DNA from: Anderseniella sp963787895
Lineage (GTDB): Bacteria; Pseudomonadota; Alphaproteobacteria; Rhizobiales; Aestuariivirgaceae
Direction of reading: 5' to 3'
Assembly: GCA_963787895.1 (NCBI GenBank)
Contig: CAWBEX010000001.1
Span: forward strand, 564,364-628,363
Length of the DNA: 64,000 nucleotides
Positions 1 to 8,012 of the stretch are shown here, piece by piece (positions within the stretch are counted from its first letter, which is position 1; each line of letters opens with the position of its first letter). Made by a program: the position numbers and the translations under genes. A model generated the notes under the pieces. That model was not told the DNA's origin, made no database searches, and saw only the letters and a list, made by a program, of their open reading frames with translations.

Positions 1-99
1 AGCGAAACATGGATGAACTTCATCACACGAACGCCTTATCGAGCTTCAAGTTCGCGTGAGACTTTATTTTGTCATTCACACGTCCTATATTGATGTTGC

Positions 100-449
100 C
101 GGTGTTCGCATCGGCTATGGCAATAAACTGCTGTCGCAATAAACCATTCGGACCCGGGGGCAGTACCCGGCACCTCCACCAAACAGCGCTTTATGTGGGC
201 TGAATATTGGTGAGGCCAGTTTCCCGGATCAGCGCTGTCTGATGGGGGTGAACCAGGATCGACGAGGGTGTAAAGGATTGTCTTTTGCCCGGCATTGTAC
301 CGCCGTTATCGGGCTATCTTAATAGTTGCAAACGACAACTATGCGGAAGCACGTCTGGCTGCGTAACGCAGTCCGATCGCTTCGATCAAAGCCCTAGGCC
401 CTCGCAGGTCTAGGCGGGGTTCGGGGGCACCTGGCAACAGAAGCCCCCA
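100..449 (+). ncRNA. ssrA: Circularly permuted (two-piece) tmRNA gene
   Basis: Transfer-messenger RNA rescues stalled ribosomes and adds a degradation tag. The order is permuted as in alphaproteobacteria: the acceptor piece comes first and ends in ACCA at 178-181, then a spacer, then the coding piece from about 244. The T-arm is CCGGG (154-158), loop GGCAGTA, CCCGG (166-170). The acceptor strand CACCTCC (171-177) pairs with GGGGGTG (244-250) across the spacer, with one G-U pair. GGATCGACGAGG after 250 matches the conserved tmRNA 5' region. Codons 328-363 read ANDNYAEARLAA, with TAA at 364-366. A GC hairpin at 423-448 probably closes the coding piece. The tag and pairing are read directly; the outer ends (about 100 and 449) are estimates from the known sizes of the two pieces. 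Confidence 0.93.
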
Positions 450-655
450 CTTTCCGGGACTGTAGTCATGATATGCCAAAGGCACCGCAATTGCGGGCCG
501 GTATCGTAAGTCCGCTGCGCCGCCTGCTCCCTGCTCCCGCGCGTGTTATGCTCGATTGCGGGAAAAACACATCGCCGCATAGCGAAGCAGCGGTTGAAGT
601 TGTAGAGTGGCTCCAACAATAAGGGAATCACTTCGAATTTGATGGATGACGCAAC

Positions 656-1198
656 TTGAGCAATGAAAGCAAGACGACCGTAGACCTGATGAGGTACGAC
701 CTGCTGGCTCAGCATGCACTGCGCTCGGTAGTCCGCCTTGCGCTCCTGCGCGTAGTCAGGGAAGGCGTGCTGCCTGGCGAACATCATTTTTTCATATCAT
801 TCGACACCGGCTTTGAAGGTGCGAGTGTGTCCGACCGGATCAAGGCCAAGTATCCGGACGACATGACCATCGTGCTGCAGCACCAGTTCTGGAACCTTCA
901 TGTCTTTGACAAGTATTTCGAGGTCGAACTTTCTTTCGACAACATACCTGAAAAGCTGGTCATCCCGTTTGCAGCTGTGAAGGGCTTCTTCGACCCGACA
1001 GTGCAGTTTGGCCTGCAGTTTGAACCAGGCGTATTTGAAGAAGTGGACAACGAAGCACCTGCTTCTGCCACAGACACTTCAGGTATACAGGACAACGGAT
1101 CTACCAGTGCTGCGGAAAACGATGACTCTGCAACGCCAGCAAAAGCCTCAAACGATGACTCAACGGTGGTATCGCTTGACAAGTTCCGCAAAAAATAA
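656..1198 (+). CDS. sspB: SspB, ssrA-tag adaptor for ClpXP (alpha type)
   Basis: Delivers ssrA-tagged proteins to the ClpXP protease. The 180-residue protein has the SspB core (PDDMTIVLQHQFWNL near residue 65, then a beta-rich segment ending VQFGLQFEP), an acidic, Ser/Ala-rich linker (about 125-165), and a basic C-terminus, VVSLDKFRKK, in the place of the ClpX-docking tail. The start is a TTG (656); the N-terminus from it (MSNESKTTVDLMRYD) fits the family, whereas the first in-frame ATG (689) would remove it. It lies about 200 bases downstream of ssrA, whose tag it should read, so the adaptor and its RNA sit together. mepA starts inside its last 44 bases. Confidence 0.93.
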   Translation: MSNESKTTVDLMRYDLLAQHALRSVVRLALLRVVREGVLPGEHHFFISFDTGFEGASVSDRIKAKYPDDMTIVLQHQFWNLHVFDKYFEVELSFDNIPEKLVIPFAAVKGFFDPTVQFGLQFEPGVFEEVDNEAPASATDTSGIQDNGSTSAAENDDSATPAKASNDDSTVVSLDKFRKK

Positions 1199-2177
1199 GC
1201 TGCTCGTAGCGCTGTGCGGTGGTCTGGCCGTTGGCTTTGCGGTCATCACCGTTGCGTCCAGCTTGGCAATTGCCCAGACAAAGGGAACCGTAAACAACCA
1301 GGCCAAACCACCACTGCCCGAAATCACGGATGTCTTGCCAGCCAAACTCTATTTCGGCCGCGTTGTTGGCCCGGCGCCACTCAAGCCAGAGGTTTTTGGC
1401 AGCTATTCCCGTGGTTGCTTTGCCGGCGCTGTAGAGATGCCGGCCGATGGACCGGCCTGGCAGGTCATGCGCCCTTCGCGCGACCGGGCATGGGCGCACC
1501 CGGACATGATCAAACTGGTCAAACGTCTTGCTGTGGAAGCCAAGGCCAATGACGGGTGGAACGGTTTGCTGGTTGGTGATCTGCAGCAACCTCGAGGCGG
1601 CCCCATGCTCACCGGACACGCCTCACATCAGGCTGGTCTTGATGCCGACATTTGGCTGACGCCCATGCCTGACAGAACTCTCTCGCGAAAAGAGCGTGAG
1701 ACGATCTCGGCAACGCTCATGACTCTGGACCGCAAGCGCATCAATCCCAAGCTCTGGACTGATGCTCACAGCCGCCTGATCATGCGGGCTGCTTCATACA
1801 CCGATGTTGCAAGGATTTTTGTTCACCCTCCGATCAAGAAAGCGCTTTGTGACTTTGCCGGAAACAAGGGCAGCTGGCTGGCAAAGGTGCGTCCGCTCAA
1901 GGGACACAACTATCACTTCCACATCAGGATGAAATGCCCTGCCGGCTCGCCACAGTGCAAAAACCAGGCTGCGCCAAGCCCGAAGGACGGGACCGGTTGC
2001 GGCGAGGAACTGGCCTACTGGTTCTCCGACCAACCATGGAAGCAGCCGAAGTACACACCACCAGCCAAAACACCGACAATCGTCAATGGCGTGCCAATTC
2101 CGCGCAAAAAACCGGTTGCAAGAAAGAACCTGGCATGGTTGCCCAAGGCCTGCAGGGCGCTGGTCACAATTCGCTAG
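1155..2177 (+). CDS. mepA: Penicillin-insensitive murein endopeptidase (MepA)
   Basis: Zinc peptidase of the LAS family that cuts peptide cross-links in periplasmic peptidoglycan. The 340-residue protein has a signal/membrane segment (about 16-38, possible cleavage after AIA). Metal-site motifs are GHASHQAGLDADIW (154-167; His155, His158, Asp165) and HNYHFHIRM (251-259). Conserved cysteines (such as 88, 232, 261, 268, 282) fit the disulphide-rich MepA fold. ATG 1155 is chosen because it places the hydrophobic segment correctly; it overlaps sspB by 44 bases with no strong ribosome site. ATG 1122 or TTG 1176 are alternatives. It is probably co-transcribed with sspB. Confidence 0.92.
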   Translation: MTQRWYRLTSSAKNKLLVALCGGLAVGFAVITVASSLAIAQTKGTVNNQAKPPLPEITDVLPAKLYFGRVVGPAPLKPEVFGSYSRGCFAGAVEMPADGPAWQVMRPSRDRAWAHPDMIKLVKRLAVEAKANDGWNGLLVGDLQQPRGGPMLTGHASHQAGLDADIWLTPMPDRTLSRKERETISATLMTLDRKRINPKLWTDAHSRLIMRAASYTDVARIFVHPPIKKALCDFAGNKGSWLAKVRPLKGHNYHFHIRMKCPAGSPQCKNQAAPSPKDGTGCGEELAYWFSDQPWKQPKYTPPAKTPTIVNGVPIPRKKPVARKNLAWLPKACRALVTIR

Positions 2178-2314
2178 GTCCCAAGTTTCGGCTCGTACGG
2201 AAAAGTTCATGTGACCGATTGGTTTTTCTACGGGACTCGATCTGATTTGTAATGCTAAATTTTGCGCCGGGCTTGCGAGAGAACCCGCTAACAAAGCAAC
2301 CGAAGGAGAATAGC

Positions 2315-2671
2315 ATGAAGAGATATCTTTTGGCAGCCACACTGCTGATTGGGGCTACCATGGCCGCAACTGCAGGGGCAAATGCTGCGCCTGCCGGTGC
2401 CTCGCAGGCGCAAGGCTCAATTGCGCAGCAATCCGGCATTGACGGCTTTACTCTGGTTGATCGCCGTGGCCATCGCCACAATTGCAACGTCCACGGATGG
2501 TGCGGGTTTGGCGGCAGCGGCGGGCTGTACCTGGGCGACGGATTCTCCATTTACCTCGGCGGACCTTCTGTCGGGTCTAGCTGTAGAAATGTGCGTCGCT
2601 ATTGCCGCAACGAATGGGGCACCGGCAGCCGCTACAGGCGTTGCGTGCGCCGCCAGGATTGCCGCCCATAG
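2315..2671 (+). CDS. Small secreted Gly/Cys-rich protein of unknown function
   Basis: A 118-residue protein. The start at 2315 has a strong ribosome site (GAAGGAGAA) and gives a clear signal peptide (MKRYLLAATLLIGATMAA..., cleavage probably after GANA, residue 24). The mature part holds NCNVHGWCGFGGSGG, then a basic, Cys-rich tail with three cysteines (CRNVRRYC...C). Five cysteines in all suggest oxidative folding or metal binding in the periplasm or outside the cell. I do not recognise a family. It stands alone between mepA and a PHP-domain gene. Confidence 0.75.
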   Translation: MKRYLLAATLLIGATMAATAGANAAPAGASQAQGSIAQQSGIDGFTLVDRRGHRHNCNVHGWCGFGGSGGLYLGDGFSIYLGGPSVGSSCRNVRRYCRNEWGTGSRYRRCVRRQDCRP

Positions 2672-2786
2672 GTCCAGGCTGCGTTCTCCCAACACACCAA
2701 GCGTGGCAGTTTGAACCTGCCTCGCTTTTTTCTTGTTGGCGGCCCTGCCCGTTGACCGGTCCCCACACCTTGTATCGTTGAAAGCC

Positions 2787-3734
2787 ATGAACCCGATTGA
2801 CCTGTTTTCCGCAAAGGGCCGCTTTTACCGCGGCAACCTGCACACTCATTCCACCTTGTCGGATGGCAAACTTGAGCCGGCAGATGTAATCAATGCCTAC
2901 AAGCGGTCCGGCTATGACTTCATGTGCCTGTCAGATCATTTTTGGAGCAAATACGATTGGCCTGTTGCAGATACGCGACACCTGCGCAGCGACGACTTCA
3001 CCACCATCATCGGTGCTGAACTGCATGCGCCCAGGACCTCGGCTGGAGAACTCTGGCACATACTTGCAAATGGACTTCCGCTGGACTTTGCACCTTGCGG
3101 CGAAAATGAAGACGCTGTCACACTGGCCAGACGCGCCGCGGATGCAGGAGCATTCGTGACCATTGCGCATCCTGCATGGTCGCAACTCAACATAGAAGAC
3201 GGTCGCGCACTGATGGGCATCGCCCATGCGGTCGAGATATACAATCATGGGTGCGCAGTTGAATGCGACCGGCCGGATGGATTCTACCTGATGGACCAGT
3301 TGCTGACCGAGGGACACCGTTTGACTGCCATTGCAACCGACGATGCCCACTTTCACGATCACGACAATGATGCGTTTGGTGGCTGGGTGCAGGTTAAGGC
3401 CGACAGTGCCGACCCGGATGCCTTGCTCGATGCTCTCAAGGCTGGGCGGTTCTACTCAAGCACCGGCCCGGAAATTCACGCCATCAGGCTCGCTGGCCGT
3501 GAACTCACAATCGAGTGTTCGCCGGTTAATGCCATATCCGTCAACGGCGGCACATCACGCACGGTTACCAGAACTGGCCGCGGGCTCACACGGGTTACGC
3601 TAGACCTTGCCAGACTCAACAATGACTGGATCCCCTGCCCGCCATCAAAATGGTTGCGGGTGGCAATCAGGGATGCGGCCGGCAACGCTGCCTGGACAAA
3701 CCCTCTTTGGCTCGAAGACATTGGACTCGGCTGA
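2787..3734 (+). CDS. PHP-domain metal-dependent phosphoesterase (CehA/McbA-like)
   Basis: A 315-residue stand-alone PHP hydrolase. The metal motifs are NLHTHST (17-23), SDHFW (48-52), GAELHAP (near 73), TIAHPAWSQ (near 124) and TDDAHFHDHD (near 183), which is the full set for the trinuclear PHP site. PHP proteins of this type hydrolyse phosphoesters; the substrate cannot be told from sequence. After about residue 210 there is a short beta-rich C-terminal domain typical of CehA-like proteins. No signal peptide is seen, so it is probably cytoplasmic. The start is ATG 2787, since translation from further upstream adds unrelated residues. Confidence 0.85.
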   Translation: MNPIDLFSAKGRFYRGNLHTHSTLSDGKLEPADVINAYKRSGYDFMCLSDHFWSKYDWPVADTRHLRSDDFTTIIGAELHAPRTSAGELWHILANGLPLDFAPCGENEDAVTLARRAADAGAFVTIAHPAWSQLNIEDGRALMGIAHAVEIYNHGCAVECDRPDGFYLMDQLLTEGHRLTAIATDDAHFHDHDNDAFGGWVQVKADSADPDALLDALKAGRFYSSTGPEIHAIRLAGRELTIECSPVNAISVNGGTSRTVTRTGRGLTRVTLDLARLNNDWIPCPPSKWLRVAIRDAAGNAAWTNPLWLEDIGLG

Positions 3735-3789
3735 ACACCGTGCTATGCCGCCCCGAGATAAAAAGTCTACCAGACGGAGCATAACGGCA

Positions 3790-5178
3790 ATGGCAAAGAC
3801 GCGTACCGAAACAGATACCTTCGGCCCCATCGAAGTGGACGCCACGCGCTACTGGGGTGCCCAGGCTCAGCGCTCGCTTGGCAACTTCAAGATCGGCTGG
3901 GAAAAGCAGCCACTGCCGGTAGTGCGCGGGCTTGGCATAGTCAAGCGCGCTTGCGCAGAAGCCAACATGAAGCTTGGCACACTGGACAAGAAGCGCGGCA
4001 ATGCGATCATCAAGGCTGCCCAGGAAGTTATCGACGGCAAGCTGAACGATCACTTTCCGCTGGTTGTATGGCAGACAGGTTCCGGCACCCAGTCCAACAT
4101 GAACGCCAACGAGGTAATCTCCAACCGCGCAATAGAAATGCTCGGCGGCACTATAGGCACCAAGGACCCGATCCACCCCAATGATCACGTCAACATGTCC
4201 CAGTCGTCAAATGACACCTACCCCACCGCGATGCATGTTGCCTGCGCCGAGCAGGTAGTGCGCGACCTGCTGCCATCCCTGAAGCATTTGCACAAGGCGC
4301 TGGCACGCAAATCGAAGCAGTGGGAAAAGATCATCAAGATTGGCCGCACCCACACCCAGGACGCCACCCCCATTACCCTTGGCCAGGAATTTTCGGGCTA
4401 TGCAAAACAGGTTGAAAATGGAATTGCCCGCATCGAGCAGACCCTGCCCGCCTTGATGGAGCTTGCACAGGGCGGCACTGCAGTTGGCACCGGCCTCAAC
4501 GCTCCAAAAGGCTTCGACAAGATGGTCGCTGCCCATATTGCAAAAATTACCAAGCTGAAGTTCAAGACTGCACCGAACAAGTTTGAAGCGCTCGCCGCTC
4601 ACGATGCGATGGTGTTTGCCCACGGCGCGATCAACACTATTGCTGCTTCCCTGTTCAAGATCGCCAACGACATACGCTTCCTTGGTTCCGGACCACGCTC
4701 TGGCCTGGGTGAACTGGCGTTGCCGGAAAACGAGCCCGGCTCCTCGATCATGCCAGGCAAGGTAAACCCGACCCAGTGCGAAGCTTTGACCCAGGTATGC
4801 GTGCAGATCTTCGGCAACAACGCCGCCCTCACCTTCGCAGGTTCGCAAGGCCACTTTGAACTCAACGTCTACAACCCGGTCATGGCCTACAACTTCCTGC
4901 AGTCCGTTCGCCTCATGTCAGATGCGGCAGTATCGTTCACCGACAACTGCGTTGCAGGCATAAAGCCACGCAAGGACAACATCATGGCCGGTCTCAACAA
5001 CTCGCTCATGCTGGTCACCGCGCTTGCACCAAAATTCGGATACGACCTCGCTGCCAGGATTGCCAAGACCGCCCACAAGAACGGCACTACACTACGTGAC
5101 GAGGCAATCGCGGCAGGAATATCCGAAGCTGACTTTGACAGCATCGTCCGCCCGGAAGACATGATTGGCCCGAAGTGA
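3790..5178 (+). CDS. fumC: Class II fumarate hydratase
   Basis: Iron-independent fumarase of the TCA cycle, interconverting fumarate and malate. It has 462 residues, the usual length. Visible signatures are GSGTQSNMNANEV, HPNDHVNMSQSSND, the TAVGTGLNAP region and the superfamily signature GSSIMPGKVNP. The start at ATG 3790 (MAKTRTETDTFG) matches the family. The stop codon abuts the ATG of the next gene (TGAATG), so translation is probably coupled with the DUF4169 gene. Confidence 0.97.
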   Translation: MAKTRTETDTFGPIEVDATRYWGAQAQRSLGNFKIGWEKQPLPVVRGLGIVKRACAEANMKLGTLDKKRGNAIIKAAQEVIDGKLNDHFPLVVWQTGSGTQSNMNANEVISNRAIEMLGGTIGTKDPIHPNDHVNMSQSSNDTYPTAMHVACAEQVVRDLLPSLKHLHKALARKSKQWEKIIKIGRTHTQDATPITLGQEFSGYAKQVENGIARIEQTLPALMELAQGGTAVGTGLNAPKGFDKMVAAHIAKITKLKFKTAPNKFEALAAHDAMVFAHGAINTIAASLFKIANDIRFLGSGPRSGLGELALPENEPGSSIMPGKVNPTQCEALTQVCVQIFGNNAALTFAGSQGHFELNVYNPVMAYNFLQSVRLMSDAAVSFTDNCVAGIKPRKDNIMAGLNNSLMLVTALAPKFGYDLAARIAKTAHKNGTTLRDEAIAAGISEADFDSIVRPEDMIGPK

Positions 5179-5361
5179 ATGGCCAAGGTCACCAACCTCA
5201 ACAAGTTCCGCAAGGCCGCCACAAAGGCTGACAGGCAAAAGCAGGCAGATGAGAACCGTGTGAAATTTGGCCGCACAAAGGCTGAAAAGCTGCTGTCCAG
5301 CACGGCGCAGGACAAAGCCCGCCGAAACCTTGACGGCCACAAGCTCGACAGCGATGACTGA
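5179..5361 (+). CDS. DUF4169 family small basic protein
   Basis: A 60-residue, very charged protein (MAKVTNLNKFRKAATKADRQ...) recognisable as DUF4169, a family known from alphaproteobacteria and usually found beside fumC. It is likely helical and has no known function. It starts directly after the fumC stop and its own end overlaps the next start by 8 bases, so the three genes look like one translationally coupled unit. Confidence 0.88.
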   Translation: MAKVTNLNKFRKAATKADRQKQADENRVKFGRTKAEKLLSSTAQDKARRNLDGHKLDSDD

Positions 5362-5584
5362 TCGGCGGCAAAGTCCGGTAAAACGGTCGGTGACAATTGC
5401 CGGGCATCGCACCTCTATCTCGCTTGAACCTGAGTTCTGGGATGCACTGAAAGAACTGGCGGACGCACGAAACCAGTCGCTTGCCGGCCTGGTCACCCTG
5501 ATCGACGAACGCAGAGGCGGCACGAACCTTTCCAGTGCCCTGCGTGTCGAGGTGCTTCGCGCTGCTAAAGGCACAGGCACCTGA
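5354..5584 (+). CDS. Ribbon-helix-helix domain protein
   Basis: A 76-residue protein with the pattern KRSVTIAGHRTSISLEPEFW followed by two helices (DALKELADARNQSLAGLVTLID), the arrangement of the RHH_4-type ribbon-helix-helix family. Such proteins bind DNA as dimers or act as small adaptor proteins; no target is known. The start ATG 5354 overlaps the DUF4169 stop, which supports this start and co-expression with fumC. Confidence 0.85.
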   Translation: MTDRRQSPVKRSVTIAGHRTSISLEPEFWDALKELADARNQSLAGLVTLIDERRGGTNLSSALRVEVLRAAKGTGT

Positions 5585-5628
5585 AAGGCTACAAAGCGCG
5601 TCTTGACGGTAAACCCCCCTTAACCGGA

Positions 5629-5644
5629 TTTGACTAGAGTCAAA
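5629..5644. promoter_or_regulatory. Perfect inverted repeat upstream of the spermidine-synthase-like gene
   Basis: TTTGACT-AG-AGTCAAA is a perfect 7-base inverted repeat with a 2-base centre, 21 bases before the ATG at 5666 and just before its ribosome site. A TTGACG (5603-5608) upstream may be a -35 element. The repeat could be an operator; no regulator is identified here. Confidence 0.35.
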
Positions 5645-5665
5645 CCGTTATTGAGGGAGAGTGGA

Positions 5666-7954
5666 ATGTCGGTCGACTTTACAAAAACTGCCAGCCGGAC
5701 CTTTGGTCTGTCACAAAACCTGATCTTGCTGGCGTTTGCCTGCGCGCTGTTTTCAAGCGCCATGCTGATGTTCGGAATTCAGCCGCTTTTTGCAAAGTTC
5801 GTGCTGCCGCGGCTCGGCGGATCGCCTGCTGTATGGTCCGTTGCGCTGGTGTTTTTCCAGGGCATTCTTGTCCTTGGCTATGCTTATGCGCACTTGTTGA
5901 CCAAGCTGACACAGCCGCGCACGGCCGCAATGATCCACACCGCAGTCATGCTTGCAGCAATAGCCTGCCTGCCGATCGCGTATCCTGAAGGCTGGACGGA
6001 AGTTCCCGCCACCAACGTACCATTTTGGGTGTTGTCACTGTTTGCGGTGGGTGTCGGTTTTCCAGCGTTTGCCATTTCGGCCAACGCGCCTTTGCTGCAA
6101 TCATGGTTTTCGCGCACCGGCCACCGGCACGCGGCTGACCCGTATTTCCTCTACGGCGCCAGCAACATCGGCAGCTTCATAGGCCTGATGGCTTATCCGT
6201 TCATTCTCGAACCCGTGTTCCAATTGCAGACACAGAGCCTGGTCTGGAGTGGTGGTTTCGTCATTCTGGCGGCAATGATCGGCATATGCGGTTTCATCGT
6301 TGCGCAACTTTGCACAACTTCAAACAACACCGCAGCAGATGGCCAATCTGCAGCACAGGCAACAAGCATCAAGGCGGCACCCGTCACTTGGACCGAAAGA
6401 TTCACTTGGATGGCGCTTGCAATGATCCCGTCTGGCCTGCTTGTCGGCGTAACCGCCTACATCACGACTGATCTCGCATCCGCTCCGTTCCTGTGGATCA
6501 TTCCGCTGGCCATGTTCCTGGCCACTTTCGTCATCACGTTCCAGCGCACCCCGGTGATCTCACATGCGCGCATCCGCCAACTGCACGTGCTCATTGTAGC
6601 TCCTGTGGCAGTGCTGCTGGTCTCACCGTTCATGTCAGGGCTGCTCAGCCTCGTGGTTCATTTGGCCGTGTTCTTTATTTGCGCCATGTTGTGCCACGGC
6701 GAACTCGTGCGTCGCCGGCCTGCTTCTGTGCACCTGACAGAATTCTACATGCTGATGTCTATCGGTGGCGTCATGGGCGGCCTGTTTGCCAGCCTGATCG
6801 CACCAAACATCTTCTCAACCATCCATGAATACCCGATCCTTCTGGCTGCAACATTCCTGTGCAATCCACTGATCTGGAACAAGGCAAACAAGCTGAGCCT
6901 GCAAAAGGACTGGCCACTCGCGGTCCTTGCACTTCTGGTTGTCGGCATGTTCGTGCCGCTGCTCACGGACTTCATTCACTGGGCCTGGTTCTCTGGTATC
7001 GTGATCTTCACCATCAGTGCATACCTGCTTCGCAACAATCCTCGCGCCCAGGCAGCAGCCGTGGCGAGTGGCATGTTCCTGGTCGCATTGTACCAGCCAT
7101 ACAGCGACGAGTTGGTCCGGGTCCGCAGCTTCTTCGGTGTTAGTTCGGTGGTGTCTGCAGACAATGGTCGCGCCCATGTTCTCAAGCACGGCACAACCGA
7201 TCACGGCCGGGAAATTCGCCTCGACGCCAGTGGAAACCGGCTTGAAAGCCGCCCGGAAGGCACCCGTTACTACCATCAGCGCGGTGCAATCGTCGCCGCA
7301 TTTGATGCAATCCGTCAGAAATCAGGGCGCATCGATGATGCCATGATTGTTGGCCTCGGCGCAGGTTCCATGGCCTGTCAGCGCCGCGAAGGTGAGCGCT
7401 GGAGCTATGTCGAAATCGACCCGGAAGTCATCAAGCTGGCTCGCGACCCCAAATATTTCAGCTTCCTCGAGAAATGCGGTGAAAGCGAAGGCGTAATCCT
7501 CGCCGACGGACGCCTGGCCCTCGAAAAGGCCCGCAACGCGCAGTTCGACCTCATCCTCATGGATGCATTCTCCTCTGACGCGATTCCCGTGCACCTGCTG
7601 ACCCGGGAAGCGATGGCGCTTTACCGCACCAAACTCAAGCAAGATGGCGCCATGGTGCTGCACATTTCAAACCGTCACATGGAGCTGCGCTCGGTGGTTG
7701 ATGCAATGGCCAAGGCTGAGGGCCTGGTCGCCTACTTCAATGACCGTGCCGGACCCGGCTGGCCCACCGACGAAAGCAAGTACGAGGCCGATGCGTCGGT
7801 TGCCGTAGTTGCCGCCAACATGCAGGCACTGGGAGGCATTCTCGACGACGAACGCTGGCAGCCGCTGAAGGCCGAGAATCTGCCCGAGGCGTGGACGGAT
7901 AGTTACTCCAATATCATTGGTGCAATCTGGCGCAAGAAAACATCCACAGATTGA
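5666..7954 (+). CDS. Fused multi-pass membrane / spermidine synthase-like protein
   Basis: A 762-residue protein. The N-terminal two thirds is a polytopic membrane domain of about a dozen hydrophobic helices. The C-terminal third (from about residue 500) is a spermidine-synthase-like Rossmann fold: VGLGAGSMACQ (nucleotide loop), YVEIDPEVIKLA (acidic residue binding the cosubstrate), ADGRLAL and MDAFSSDAIPVHL. This fusion family is known, but a polyamine product has not been shown for most members. The start ATG 5666 has a good ribosome site (GAGGGAGAG); the TTG at 5630 lies in the inverted repeat. A strong terminator follows at 7981. Confidence 0.85.
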   Translation: MSVDFTKTASRTFGLSQNLILLAFACALFSSAMLMFGIQPLFAKFVLPRLGGSPAVWSVALVFFQGILVLGYAYAHLLTKLTQPRTAAMIHTAVMLAAIACLPIAYPEGWTEVPATNVPFWVLSLFAVGVGFPAFAISANAPLLQSWFSRTGHRHAADPYFLYGASNIGSFIGLMAYPFILEPVFQLQTQSLVWSGGFVILAAMIGICGFIVAQLCTTSNNTAADGQSAAQATSIKAAPVTWTERFTWMALAMIPSGLLVGVTAYITTDLASAPFLWIIPLAMFLATFVITFQRTPVISHARIRQLHVLIVAPVAVLLVSPFMSGLLSLVVHLAVFFICAMLCHGELVRRRPASVHLTEFYMLMSIGGVMGGLFASLIAPNIFSTIHEYPILLAATFLCNPLIWNKANKLSLQKDWPLAVLALLVVGMFVPLLTDFIHWAWFSGIVIFTISAYLLRNNPRAQAAAVASGMFLVALYQPYSDELVRVRSFFGVSSVVSADNGRAHVLKHGTTDHGREIRLDASGNRLESRPEGTRYYHQRGAIVAAFDAIRQKSGRIDDAMIVGLGAGSMACQRREGERWSYVEIDPEVIKLARDPKYFSFLEKCGESEGVILADGRLALEKARNAQFDLILMDAFSSDAIPVHLLTREAMALYRTKLKQDGAMVLHISNRHMELRSVVDAMAKAEGLVAYFNDRAGPGWPTDESKYEADASVAVVAANMQALGGILDDERWQPLKAENLPEAWTDSYSNIIGAIWRKKTSTD

Positions 7955-7980
7955 CGCTGGTCCCCCGCACTGTTCCTAAC

Positions 7981-8012
7981 CGGCCCGGCTGATCCATCAA
8001 CCGGGCCGTTTT
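7981..8012 (+). terminator. Rho-independent terminator
   Basis: CGGCCCGG (7981-7988) pairs perfectly with CCGGGCCG (8001-8008), followed by TTTTC. It ends the spermidine-synthase-like transcript just before the end of the convergent cyclase gene. Confidence 0.85.

Noticed and set aside
1008..1154. A longer mepA start
   Set aside because: It would put about 50 hydrophilic residues before the signal segment and read out of frame through sspB.
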